Positions 46,345 to 55,211 are shown, counted from the stretch's first letter. The stretch: DNA of 64,000 nucleotides from Pseudomonadota bacterium (GCA_027621405.1 JAQCBT010000010.1:101130-165129), one strand, 5' to 3'. Translations and numbers: made by a program. Notes: generated by a model from the letters alone, not told the origin.

Positions 46345-47868
46345 ATGAATCCGGGTATTGTCAATTTGGTTGGCAGCCAAAGCAAAATGACTAACAACGT
46401 CCCACGCATAGGAACTATTCCACGACTGCTGTTGGCCGCAGTGCTGCTTGTCAATCTCGTCTCTTGTGCAGTCAACCCGGCAACGGGTGGTGCCAACCTC
46501 GTCCTCATGAGCGAGAGCCGGGAGAAAGAAATCGGTGCCGAGGAACATGAGAAGGTCCTCGGAAGCCAGCCGGTCTACCAGGATGCTGACCTGCAAGCAT
46601 TTGTGGAGTACGTCGGCAACAAGGTTGCGTCGGTGAGCCATCGCCCGGAACTGGACTACACCTTCACAATCATCGACAGCCCCGACATTAACGCCATGGC
46701 CCTGCCGGGTGGTTACGTCTATGTGAATCGCGGTTTGTTGACTTTCATGAATAGTGAGGCCCAGCTGGCCGCGGTTATAGCGCATGAGATTGGACACATC
46801 ACGGCTCGCCATGCTGTTCAGCAGCAGGCACGCGGCGCCCTGGCGAACGCGGCGGCGACAGTCGGCGGATTCGTAACTGCGGTAGCCACAGGCAGTGGTT
46901 ATGCTGGCTCCCAGATCAGCCAAGTGGCATCCATTTGGGCGCAGACCGGGCTCAGCGGATTCGGCAGGGAGATGGAACTGGAAGCAGATAGCCTGGGCGC
47001 CGAATACCTGCTGCGGGCTGGCTATGATCCGTCTGCAGTTATCGATGTCGTTACTGTTCTCAAGAACCAGGAAGATTTCAACCGTCTCGTCACCGGCAGC
47101 GGCGGTGGCTACCATGGCTTGTTCGCCACTCACCCCAGGAATGATACTCGACTACAGGAAGCGATCGCTGCTGTAGGCAAACTCGAGGAAGGGGAAATAA
47201 CCGAGAACGATAACACTAATTTTCGAGAGGCAATCGATGGCCTGATAGTTGGAACCAGCGCCGCCTCTCAGCAACAGGACGCACGTAACCGTTACTACCA
47301 AACATCGCTGGGCTACACTGTCGTGTTCCCGGATGAGTGGGAAATCAATGAAACTCTCACCACGGTAACAGCCAGTGCTGCCGAGTCAGGCAATCTCCGC
47401 ATCGAAGCCCAGCGGCTACAGGGCAACATAGAGCCACGTGTCTTTATTAGAGACAATCTGGGAATTACCAATCTCCAGCAATCCGAAGCCTTGAATCAGT
47501 ATCGACTGCTGGGACACACGGGAACTCATGTGAACGCCAATGGTAATACCGAACGGGTGGCCGTAATCTATTTCGGCCCCCGTGTATTCATTTTCCGCGG
47601 CGAAATTGCCAATGCCAGCAACGTGGATGAAATCGACGACGAATTACTGGACTCCATCAGGACATTCCGTGCCATTCAGCGGGGCGAAACTTTATTGGGT
47701 TCGGAAATGAAGATACGTTATGTACAGGCGAGCGAATTTTTCGACTTCGCGGTAATCGCTCGTTCGTCCCGCATAGCTAACTATCCAGAAGAGACTCTGC
47801 GCCTCCTCAATGGCTATTACCCTTCCGGCAATCCAGAAGCAGGCGAGTGGATAAAACTCGTCGAGTAA
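46345..47868 (+). CDS. M48 family metalloprotease, lipoprotein
   Basis: 507 residues. A signal ending LLAAVLLVNLVSCAVN gives a lipobox with Ala at +2 (outer-membrane type). The M48 domain carries HEIGH in LAAVIAHEIGHITARHAV, and EMELEADSLGAEYLLRAGYD supplies the third zinc ligand Glu. It resembles BepA/YcaL/LoiP-type periplasmic proteases. The C-terminal ~200 residues hold an extra domain (YTVVFPDEWEINETLTTVT), ending in a LysM-like segment (YPEETLRLLNGYYPSGNPEA; IKLVE). AGGTGG nine bases before ATG 46345 supports this start; ATG 46387 is an alternative. It closes the cluster and may act in quality control of its parts. Confidence 0.9.
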   Translation: MNPGIVNLVGSQSKMTNNVPRIGTIPRLLLAAVLLVNLVSCAVNPATGGANLVLMSESREKEIGAEEHEKVLGSQPVYQDADLQAFVEYVGNKVASVSHRPELDYTFTIIDSPDINAMALPGGYVYVNRGLLTFMNSEAQLAAVIAHEIGHITARHAVQQQARGALANAAATVGGFVTAVATGSGYAGSQISQVASIWAQTGLSGFGREMELEADSLGAEYLLRAGYDPSAVIDVVTVLKNQEDFNRLVTGSGGGYHGLFATHPRNDTRLQEAIAAVGKLEEGEITENDNTNFREAIDGLIVGTSAASQQQDARNRYYQTSLGYTVVFPDEWEINETLTTVTASAAESGNLRIEAQRLQGNIEPRVFIRDNLGITNLQQSEALNQYRLLGHTGTHVNANGNTERVAVIYFGPRVFIFRGEIANASNVDEIDDELLDSIRTFRAIQRGETLLGSEMKIRYVQASEFFDFAVIARSSRIANYPEETLRLLNGYYPSGNPEAGEWIKLVE

Positions 47869-47939
47869 TCTCCAGATTCATTCACTGAACTCCGCCAGAG
47901 CCCGACACGGGTCACAGAATGTGGGCGCTCTGTTTGTTT

Positions 47940-47969
47940 TTGACACCCGCGGGGTTACACTTGGGTAAT
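47940..47969 (+). promoter_or_regulatory. Sigma-70-like promoter upstream of the GspE-type gene
   Basis: TTGACA (47940-47945), an 18-base spacer and GGTAAT (47964-47969). The -35 is perfect and the -10 matches four of six. It lies about 70 bases before the chosen ATG 48039 and would separate the ATPase gene from the envelope cluster. Confidence 0.45.
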
Positions 47970-48038
47970 TCACCAAAGCGGCTTTTCCAGTACATACCAC
48001 TTCAACAGGGGATGAGCCCCGCCAGAGATCGGTGTTCG

Positions 48039-49841
48039 ATGTCAGCCATAGAAGAATCAAAATCTGTCAGCCAGGCAACAGCTCCGCCACGTGGCCCCCT
48101 CGATCTGAAGAATTTCCTCGATGGATTGCTGGCAACGCAACGAATCACCCAGGCTGATTACGATAACGCCGTTGCCAATCGTCACGCGGCCGATCATCGT
48201 GGCAAGCACATTCTCCAGTACCTCGCCGACCTTGAAATTGCCGACCAGGCCAGAGCCGGCCGCAAATTGGACATTGAATCCCTCACCCAGGAATTGAGCC
48301 GTCAGAGCGGCCAGGATTACTTCCGAATCGACCCATTAAAGATCGATGCGGCCCAGGTGACCAAGGTGATGGACTACAAGTTTTCACAGCGTCACCAGAT
48401 TCTGGCGGTAGCAGAAACCGCTGACGAAGTTGTGGTCACCAGTGCCGAGCCGTATATCGATGCCTGGGAGTCCGTTCTCGAGCATACCTCGGGCAAGCGC
48501 CTGAAGCGCGTCGTATCAAATCCATCGGACATCAAGAGGCTTGCCTCTGAATTCTACAGTGTGTCCCGCTCAATACAGGGCGCCACCAGGGGTTCCTCTC
48601 AGCTCAAGGGTATAGGCAATCTTGAGCAGATGCTGGAGCTGGGGAAGCTCAAGGATCCCGAAGCCAATGACCAGCATATCGTCAATGTTGTTGACTGGCT
48701 GTTACAGTATGCGTTTGAGCAACGGGCCAGTGACATCCACATCGAGCCACGGCGGGAGAAAGGCAATATTCGATTCCGTATCGATGGCGTGCTCTACAAC
48801 GTTTATGCACTGCCCATGCAGGCTCTCAGTGCGGTCACCAGCCGATTGAAGATTCTCGGCCGAATGAACGTCGCCGAGAAGCGGAAACCACAGGATGGTC
48901 GCATCAAGACCAAGAGCCCGAATGGCAACGAGGTAGAGCTACGACTCTCTACCTTGCCGACAGCATTTGGCGAAAAGCTGGTGATGCGTATCTTCGACCC
49001 GGAAGTATTGCTGAAGCCATTCGAGGAGTTGGGTCTCATTAATGAAGATCTGCAGCGCTGGAACAAGATTACCGCCAACAATCACGGCATCGTGATCATC
49101 ACCGGCCCCACGGGTAGTGGCAAGACCACCACCCTGTATTCCACATTGAAGTCACTGGCGACCGAAGAAGTGAATGTCTGCACCATCGAAGATCCCATCG
49201 AGATGGTCGAGGACAGCTTTAATCAGATGCAGGTGCAGGAAAACATCGATCTGGGCTTTGCCGATGGCGTAAAGGCTCTTCTCAGACAGGACCCGGACAT
49301 CATCATGATCGGAGAGGTGCGGGACTTGTCCACGGCAGAAATGGCGATACAGGCCGCACTCACCGGCCACCTGGTATTTACGACACTACATACCAATGAC
49401 GCTCCCTCAGCCATAACGCGGCTGTTGGAACTCGGGGTGCCACCCTACCTGTTGAAGGCGACAGTGGTGGGCATCATGGCCCAGCGTCTGGTGCGTGTAC
49501 TCTGCCCCCACTGCAAACAAGCTACCGAGATTTCGGAAGAAGCCTGGCAAACCCTTACCAGTCCCTGGAAGGTAAAACTCCCCAGGAAGGCAGCAATTGC
49601 CGAGGGTTGTCTTGAATGCAGGGAAACCGGCTTCCTGGGGCGCGAAGGCATCTACGAAGTGATGCCCTTTACCGAATCCCTGTATCGCTTCGCTGATGAC
49701 AAGTCCGATCTGCCAGCCCTGCGCAAGCAAGCCTACAAGGAAGGCATGCTGAGCCTGCGTCTCAGTGGCGCACAAAAGGTTGCCGCAGGGCTCACCACGG
49801 TGAACGAAGTTCTGCGTGTCACGCCGGATATGCAGAGCTGA
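48039..49841 (+). CDS. GspE/PilB-type secretion ATPase, orphan
   Basis: 600 residues from ATG 48039. There is an N-terminal MshEN/GspE-N-like region (LDLKNFLDGLLATQRITQAD), then the ATPase core with ASDIHIEPRREKGNIRFRID, Walker A TGPTGSGKTTTLYS, Asp box CTIEDPIE and Walker B PDIIMIGEVRD. The tetracysteine zinc site is present (CPHC ... CLEC). Such ATPases normally drive type II secretion or type IV pili, but no gspF/pilC or pilin gene is in the window. The frame is open further upstream (to 47919), and ATG 48012 is another candidate with AGGGG one base away, too close to be likely. Confidence 0.88.
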   Translation: MSAIEESKSVSQATAPPRGPLDLKNFLDGLLATQRITQADYDNAVANRHAADHRGKHILQYLADLEIADQARAGRKLDIESLTQELSRQSGQDYFRIDPLKIDAAQVTKVMDYKFSQRHQILAVAETADEVVVTSAEPYIDAWESVLEHTSGKRLKRVVSNPSDIKRLASEFYSVSRSIQGATRGSSQLKGIGNLEQMLELGKLKDPEANDQHIVNVVDWLLQYAFEQRASDIHIEPRREKGNIRFRIDGVLYNVYALPMQALSAVTSRLKILGRMNVAEKRKPQDGRIKTKSPNGNEVELRLSTLPTAFGEKLVMRIFDPEVLLKPFEELGLINEDLQRWNKITANNHGIVIITGPTGSGKTTTLYSTLKSLATEEVNVCTIEDPIEMVEDSFNQMQVQENIDLGFADGVKALLRQDPDIIMIGEVRDLSTAEMAIQAALTGHLVFTTLHTNDAPSAITRLLELGVPPYLLKATVVGIMAQRLVRVLCPHCKQATEISEEAWQTLTSPWKVKLPRKAAIAEGCLECRETGFLGREGIYEVMPFTESLYRFADDKSDLPALRKQAYKEGMLSLRLSGAQKVAAGLTTVNEVLRVTPDMQS

Positions 49842-49965
49842 TTACTGCAAACAAGCTCTATCAACCTAGTTTCTAGTATCATGCCTGTAGCCAATATAGG
49901 CAGTGCACGGCTGTGTGCAGGGAAGCGAAGGCAGGGTCAACACGGTGAACGATCAGGGGAGTAAT

Positions 49966-51003
49966 ATGGGGCAGGCAGCCCAAGAGAAAATACTCGTAGT
50001 CGGGCCGTCCTGGGTTGGCGATATGGTCATGGCGCAATCCCTGTTCATGTGCCTGAAGCAACAGGATCCCGACTGCCACATTTCCGTAATGGCACCGGAC
50101 TGGACCTTGCCACTATTGCGCCGAATGCCGGAAGTGGACGCCAGCATGCCGTCGGAGCTTGGCCATGGTGAATTGAAGCTGGGTCGCAGGCGGGCAATTG
50201 GCCGCAGGCTGCGGGGTAGCTTCGACCGGGCTATCGTTCTTCCTAATTCGTTAAAGTCAGCCCTTATTCCCTTCCATGCCGGCATCTCGCGCCGTACGGG
50301 TTGGCGCGGAGAATGGCGTCAACTCCTGCTCAATGATTGCAGGGTACTGAAAAAGGAGGCGTTTCCCCTGATGGTGCAGCGTTTCGCCGCCCTCGCCTAT
50401 CCGCCTGCCGATAAGCCGCCGGCGCATATTCCCTATCCCAAATTGCAGGTCCGGGAAGATAGTCGGGAAGAGCTAACAGAACGGTTCAAGCTAAAGTTCG
50501 AAAAGCCGGTCCTCGCTATCTGCGCCGGTGCAGAGTTTGGTATCGCGAAACAATGGCCTGCGCACCACTATGCAGAGCTGGTGAATGCGCTGGTCGATAC
50601 AGGCTGGCAGGCCTGGTTCTTTGGCTCGGCCAACGACCAGCTCATAACTGAATCCATACTGGCAGATGTCGAACCATCTAATCTGGATTACTGCTTCAAC
50701 CTGGCGGGTTCTACCAGCCTCGCCGAGGCCATAGACCTGTTGGCTTGTGCCGATGCCGTGGTATCCAATGACTCTGGCTTGATGCACGTGGCGGCGGCCC
50801 TGGGTAAGCCGGTGACTGGACTTTATGGTTCGACCTCGCCCGACTTTACACCGCCCTTGAGCGAAAGGGTAAAATTGCTGCATACCGACATCGAATGCAG
50901 GCCCTGTTTCAAACGTGAATGCCCCTATGGCCATATGCGTTGCCTGACCGAGTTGCGCCCGGAACTCGCCATTGCGGCGGTAAAAGAACTGACATTGAGC
51001 TGA
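49966..51003 (+). CDS. waaF: ADP-heptose:LPS heptosyltransferase II
   Basis: Adds the second heptose to the LPS inner core, acting at the inner face of the cytoplasmic membrane. 345 residues from ATG 49966, preceded by AGGGGA. KILVVGPSWVGDMVMAQSLF is the WaaF signature start; VVSNDSGLMHVAAALGKPVT is the GT9 donor-binding motif. RPCFKRECPYGHMRCL is the Cys-rich C-terminal motif typical of WaaF. It is followed by waaC. Confidence 0.95.
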   Translation: MGQAAQEKILVVGPSWVGDMVMAQSLFMCLKQQDPDCHISVMAPDWTLPLLRRMPEVDASMPSELGHGELKLGRRRAIGRRLRGSFDRAIVLPNSLKSALIPFHAGISRRTGWRGEWRQLLLNDCRVLKKEAFPLMVQRFAALAYPPADKPPAHIPYPKLQVREDSREELTERFKLKFEKPVLAICAGAEFGIAKQWPAHHYAELVNALVDTGWQAWFFGSANDQLITESILADVEPSNLDYCFNLAGSTSLAEAIDLLACADAVVSNDSGLMHVAAALGKPVTGLYGSTSPDFTPPLSERVKLLHTDIECRPCFKRECPYGHMRCLTELRPELAIAAVKELTLS

Positions 51004-51063
51004 TGTCTTGGGCGCGTGTGCTATCAACACTATGAAAAACAATAGAGAGAAAGGATTCGGGTC

Positions 51064-52149
51064 TTGCGCGTATTAATTGTCAAGGTATCCTCCCTTGGGG
51101 ACATTATCCATACGCTTCCGGCCGTGACCGATTCCCATCGAGCACACAAGGATCTGGTGTTCGACTGGGTTGTCGAAGAGAATTTTGCTGAGGTCCCGAC
51201 CTGGCACCCCGCGGTGGACAAGGTTATTCCGGTTGCTATTCGCCGTTGGCGACGCAACCTGGTGAAGACCTACATGAATCATGAGTTTCGCGCATTCAAG
51301 AACGCCTTACAGGGTGAACACTACGACCTGGTAATCGATGCCCAGGGTTTGATCAAGAGCGGAATCATAAGCAGGCTATCTCGTGGCCTGACTATCGGGC
51401 TCAGCAATCGCACGATCAGGGAGCCGCTAGCTACACTTTTTTACAACAAGATGTATTCCGTTCCCTGGACTGAACACGCTGTGGATCGTGTGCGCCAGTT
51501 GTTTTCTCGGGCCCTACAGCATCGTTATGACAGGGACACTGTAGACTACGGGATAGACATAACTCAATTCGACGGTAATCCAGAAAAGCACAATGAAAAG
51601 CAGGTCATATTCCTGCATGGCACTACCTGGGCCACCAAGCACTGGCCGGAGCATTATTGGAGACACCTGGCACATATTGCAACAGAAGCTGGATTCAAGG
51701 TTCGGGTTCCCTGGGGTGACAATGAAGAACGCAAGCGAGCCGAATTTATCGCCAGGGGAAATGAGAATGTCGTAGTGTTGGACAAGCTGAGTCTCGGAGG
51801 AATAGCTCACGAGATCAGCCAATCTCGTGGTGTGGTCGCCGTCGACACCGGTCTTGGTCATCTGGCTGCCGCATTAGCCAAACCCACGGTTTCACTATAC
51901 GGACCCACGAATCCTGGGCTTTCCGGAACCTATGGTCTTAGCCAACTACATCTGACATCTAACATGAATTGCGCACCCTGTGTGAAAAAAACCTGCGCCT
52001 ACATTGGGCCAGGCGTCACCGATGAGTTTGAAGATCAGCCATTCCCGGTGACCCCGGCCTGCTTCTCTACACACAGACCCGAGGCTGTGTGGATGCAGTT
52101 TGAAGAGTTATTGGCTAAAGAGCCTACCCTGGTAGAAATAAGACCATGA
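51064..52149 (+). CDS. waaC: ADP-heptose:LPS heptosyltransferase I
   Basis: Adds the first heptose to Kdo2-lipid A. 361 residues with RVLIVKVSSLGDIIHTLPAV, the WaaC N-terminus, and GGIAHEISQSRGVVAVDTGL; GHLAAALAKPTVSLYGPTNP is the GT9 motif. The start is TTG 51064, since family homology begins at once. Its stop overlaps the waaG start by four bases. Confidence 0.94.
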   Translation: MRVLIVKVSSLGDIIHTLPAVTDSHRAHKDLVFDWVVEENFAEVPTWHPAVDKVIPVAIRRWRRNLVKTYMNHEFRAFKNALQGEHYDLVIDAQGLIKSGIISRLSRGLTIGLSNRTIREPLATLFYNKMYSVPWTEHAVDRVRQLFSRALQHRYDRDTVDYGIDITQFDGNPEKHNEKQVIFLHGTTWATKHWPEHYWRHLAHIATEAGFKVRVPWGDNEERKRAEFIARGNENVVVLDKLSLGGIAHEISQSRGVVAVDTGLGHLAAALAKPTVSLYGPTNPGLSGTYGLSQLHLTSNMNCAPCVKKTCAYIGPGVTDEFEDQPFPVTPACFSTHRPEAVWMQFEELLAKEPTLVEIRP

Positions 52150-53267
52150 AGCTTTGCTTTCTTATCTACAACTACTTCCCCTACGGTGGTCAGCAGCGGG
52201 ACTTCATGCAGATCGCCAGCGAGTGCGCCCGGCAAGGACACGAGATTCTGGTGTACACACTGCGTTGGCAAGGTGAGCATACACCCGGATTTGATATCAG
52301 GATTGTTCCGGTCAAGTCCAACAATCGCCTTAAGCTTTACAGGCTGTACACGGATTGGGTTAAACAGGCAATCGACCTTGAATTACCCGACCTGGTAATA
52401 GGCTTCAACAAGATGCCCTATCTCGATGTGTATTTTGCTGCCGATTCCTGTTTCCGGGAAAAAGCCGAGACCCAGCGTGGCGCCTATTACAAGTTTACAC
52501 CCCGCTATCGCCATTTCCTTGCCTATGAAGAAGCGGTCTTTGGCGAGACTTCTTCCAGCAAAGCACTGGTTCTTTCTGAGATTCAGCTCAGAGCGTATGA
52601 GCAATACTATCCCCAGAGCAAGGGTAGGTTGTTCGAAGTCCCCCCCGGCATTACTGAAGATCGGCGGGTAGAGAACATCGACCTGGCTGCCCGCGCCTCT
52701 CTCAGGGAAGAATTAGGAATAGGCGAATCAGAGCTGTTGTTGCTGCAGATCGGATCCGGCTTCAAGATCAAGGGCGTAGACCGGGCACTCATGGCCCTGG
52801 CATCCTTGCCTCCAGAATGGCGGCAGAAGACTCGCTATGTTCTCGTTGGCCAGGGCAAACCGAATCGATTCCTCCGCCTCGCCAGGAAGCTGCGAGTCGC
52901 GGATAGGGTGCAGGTCTTGCCAGGACGAGATGATATTCCTCGCTTCTTCGCAGGTGCTGACCTGCTACTGCACCCTGCCTACCAGGAGAGTGCGGGCTAT
53001 GTGCTGTTGGAGGCGACGATAGCAGGGCTCCCAGTGCTCACAACCTCGAGTTGCGGATATGCCAGCCACATCAGGGCAGCGAATTCTGGTCAGGTGTGCG
53101 CTGAGCCATTCAGGCAAGACGAACTGAATGAGAAGCTACTCTCCATGTTGCAACAGCTACCCGATGCCAACTGGTCTAAAAACGGCCTTGCCTATGGCAA
53201 GAACCCCGAGCTCTATTCCATGCCGAGCGAAGCATGCAAACTGTTTGAACAATGGGCGCAGGAATAG
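52146..53267 (+). CDS. waaG: Family 4 glycosyltransferase WaaG-like (LPS core)
   Basis: 373 residues of the GT4 family. It starts MKLCFLIYNYFPYGGQQRDF, the WaaG pattern, and has the donor-binding EX7E region in HPAYQESAGYVLLEATIAGL. WaaG in E. coli adds the first outer-core glucose; in pseudomonads the analogous residue is GalN. The exact sugar here cannot be told. It overlaps waaC by four bases and is followed four bases later by the WaaP remnant. Confidence 0.9.
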   Translation: MKLCFLIYNYFPYGGQQRDFMQIASECARQGHEILVYTLRWQGEHTPGFDIRIVPVKSNNRLKLYRLYTDWVKQAIDLELPDLVIGFNKMPYLDVYFAADSCFREKAETQRGAYYKFTPRYRHFLAYEEAVFGETSSSKALVLSEIQLRAYEQYYPQSKGRLFEVPPGITEDRRVENIDLAARASLREELGIGESELLLLQIGSGFKIKGVDRALMALASLPPEWRQKTRYVLVGQGKPNRFLRLARKLRVADRVQVLPGRDDIPRFFAGADLLLHPAYQESAGYVLLEATIAGLPVLTTSSCGYASHIRAANSGQVCAEPFRQDELNEKLLSMLQQLPDANWSKNGLAYGKNPELYSMPSEACKLFEQWAQE

Positions 53268-53271
53268 GTCG

Positions 53272-53733
53272 GTGTACTATTTCATAGAAGAATCTGTGCG
53301 CTATACACAGGGGGAAGATCCTGACCGAACCCTGCAGTTTGCAAAGAGAAAGATGTTTCGCAAGGTTCCTGGGCGCAAGACGCTGCGACTGGTAAATGCT
53401 TGCGAATCCTGTTTCGCCAGGCTGCATTCAGGAGTAGGCTGGGGAGAGATTCCCAAGAATCTAATACAATTGCGTAGCCAGCTGCTGGGGGCAGGCACTG
53501 AATGGACGGTTATCCACACCCTCAAAGAGCTCGGCCTGTATTCCTCGGCTCGCATTGCTGGGCTGGGCTGGAGAAACTTTTACCGGTTTATGAAGACTAA
53601 CAATGCCAAGAACCTGCGTCAGTGTTCGCGCGAAGAAAGGTCATTCCGGGAGCAAGTTGCGAAGCATGCGAAGCACATGCTCAAAAGGAATATAATCAAG
53701 CCGGCACAGAGAGCTGGAGTTCACGCCGCATGA
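53272..53733 (+). CDS. WaaP-like LPS heptose kinase remnant lacking the catalytic core
   Basis: 153 residues from GTG 53272; full WaaP is about 268. The first ~85 residues match WaaP (GRKTLRLVN; HSGVGWGEIPKNLIQ; LLGAGTEWTVIHTLKELG). The sequence then jumps to what I recall as the WaaP C-terminus (LYSSARIAGLGWRNFYRF; ERSFREQVAKHAKHMLKR against LYFSALDIGLTRRDKLRF). About 120 residues with the HRD-type catalytic loop are missing, in frame, with a junction near 53535. The ATP-site Lys also reads Arg (CFARLH for YFVKIH). It is still translationally coupled to the next gene (ATGA overlap). The protein is probably inactive as a kinase. Confidence 0.75.
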   Translation: MYYFIEESVRYTQGEDPDRTLQFAKRKMFRKVPGRKTLRLVNACESCFARLHSGVGWGEIPKNLIQLRSQLLGAGTEWTVIHTLKELGLYSSARIAGLGWRNFYRFMKTNNAKNLRQCSREERSFREQVAKHAKHMLKRNIIKPAQRAGVHAA

Positions 53734-55211
53734 TGGAACTTAGCTGTCAGCAACTGCTGGCAATGGGCAAGGATGTGCCCACACCATTCCTACTGCAGGT
53801 GAGTACCGATCGCGGGGCAGAGTCCGTGCGAGTCAGCAAGGTTCTGCGAAATATTCCCGGTGAAAGAATTACTGCCATCGCTACCTGGAAAGAATCCGAG
53901 GTCATCCTGAAACTACTTCTTCAGGGTGCGCGCAATAAGCGCCTCTTGTTTAACGAGCTTCGCGCCGCAGATCTGCTACGACAGCGGCAGATTCCCACCC
54001 CCGACATCCTTCATCACAGCAATACCACGGATGGCCGTGGCACTGTGTTGTTCATTGATAAACTGAAAGATGCACAGAATCTGGAGCAGCTATTCCAGCG
54101 AGCCCATTCCGACCTCGAACAGGAGTCGATATTACGTGCAGCAATGCAAGTGTTGGCCAGGTGTCATCAGGCCGGTATCTGGCAGGATGGATTCGATATG
54201 GCGCAGCTATTGAAGGCTCGCGAACGAATCTATGTATTGAGTAGCAGCAAGCTCCAAACACAGAATGAACCATTGCCGATGCCACAACGCATAAGGTTGA
54301 TCGCCGAGTTCCTTGCTCATCTCCCGGTAATTTGCGATGAAAAATTGCCCCAGCTTTGTGATTACTATCAAGGCACTTCCTTCGCGAAGGACCTGTTGGA
54401 TCCGGAGCAACTCAAACAAGAGGTGAGAAATAAACGCCGACGACGCATCGAATTGATGGTAAAGGGTTCTTTCCGCAAGCAGGAAAAGGTCTACCAGATT
54501 GAACAGAGCAACTACCTGTTGGTGTACCAGGCGGGATTTCCACGCAAGATACTGGAGGAGTTTCAAGCTAACCCGGATGCTCTGTTGGCGAAGGGGAAGA
54601 TGATGAAGAGCGGTGAATCCGCTACCGCAGTGGAGCTTGAGCTCCTGGGTAAGCGTTACGTGTTAAAGCGTTACAACAAAAAGAGTTTCGGCGACGGTGT
54701 GGCGCGTATATTCCGCCGCAGCAGCGCCAGCAACTGCTGGCGCATGGCCCGCGCTTTTCGCGCGCTGGGGATAACAACACCTGAGCCAATCCTGTTCATG
54801 GAGAAACGCCTGCTTTGGAGCCTGCGTGGTGATTCCTATCTCCTCACCGAGAAGACTGAGGCAGAGCATCTGGTAAAGCAATTGGAGGCGAGTCCGCAAC
54901 TTCGCCAGAATAGTGATCCACTGGTTCGTGGATTCAAGGAACTGTTTACCATCATGCAGCAGTATCAGCTCAGTCATGGTGTTCTAAAGGCCACCAACTT
55001 CCTGTTCAGGAATGACAAGCTGATTACGATCGATCTGGACGCCGCCAGATACCATCCAAGTAGCAGTAAAGCGGCCAAGGCCTTGCAGAATGACTGGAGC
55101 GAATTCATGAAGAACTGGCAGAACACCAGCCTGGCAAACAAGTTTCGCGTTATACAAGATGCATTGGGCTTCAGCGGTTCTGCAGGAAAGGGTGAGAAGA
55201 CAGAGCCATGA
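53730..55211 (+). CDS. Double-lobed LPS kinase-like protein (PA5006 type), catalytic residues degenerate
   Basis: 493 residues from ATG 53730, overlapping the WaaP remnant by four bases. It resembles pseudomonad PA5006-type proteins with two kinase-like lobes. Lobe 1 reads IWQDGFDMAQLL where family members have a D-L-H-x-x-N-F-L-type loop, and YVLSSSKL replaces the later Asp motif. Lobe 2 reads LSHGVLKATNFL: the expected HGD is HGV, with Val418 coded by GTT (54981-54983), one base from GAT. The later Asp motif TIDLDAARYHPS is intact. It therefore looks like a pseudokinase, perhaps structural. Family recollection, not a search, is the basis. Confidence 0.75.
   Translation: MMELSCQQLLAMGKDVPTPFLLQVSTDRGAESVRVSKVLRNIPGERITAIATWKESEVILKLLLQGARNKRLLFNELRAADLLRQRQIPTPDILHHSNTTDGRGTVLFIDKLKDAQNLEQLFQRAHSDLEQESILRAAMQVLARCHQAGIWQDGFDMAQLLKARERIYVLSSSKLQTQNEPLPMPQRIRLIAEFLAHLPVICDEKLPQLCDYYQGTSFAKDLLDPEQLKQEVRNKRRRRIELMVKGSFRKQEKVYQIEQSNYLLVYQAGFPRKILEEFQANPDALLAKGKMMKSGESATAVELELLGKRYVLKRYNKKSFGDGVARIFRRSSASNCWRMARAFRALGITTPEPILFMEKRLLWSLRGDSYLLTEKTEAEHLVKQLEASPQLRQNSDPLVRGFKELFTIMQQYQLSHGVLKATNFLFRNDKLITIDLDAARYHPSSSKAAKALQNDWSEFMKNWQNTSLANKFRVIQDALGFSGSAGKGEKTEP

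Noticed and set aside
46279..47133. Long antisense open frame (284 codons) opposite the M48 protease gene.
   Set aside because: It has no recognisable motifs, and the opposite strand carries an obvious gene; similar long antisense frames occur opposite coaBC (13705-14481) and across the second vWA and lipoprotein genes (44189-45118).
48039..49841. Type II secretion or type IV pilus operon.
   Set aside because: Only the ATPase is present; no platform, pilin, secretin or prepilin peptidase gene is nearby.
53128..53271. Upstream extension of the WaaP remnant into waaG.
   Set aside because: It would overlap waaG by 140 bases in another frame; GTG 53272 has AGGAA upstream and matches the WaaP start.
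53622..53729. Longer N-terminus for the kinase-like protein, starting inside the WaaP remnant.
   Set aside because: The extra residues lie in a different frame over the remnant and match nothing; ATG 53730 gives the family start and an ATGA coupling.
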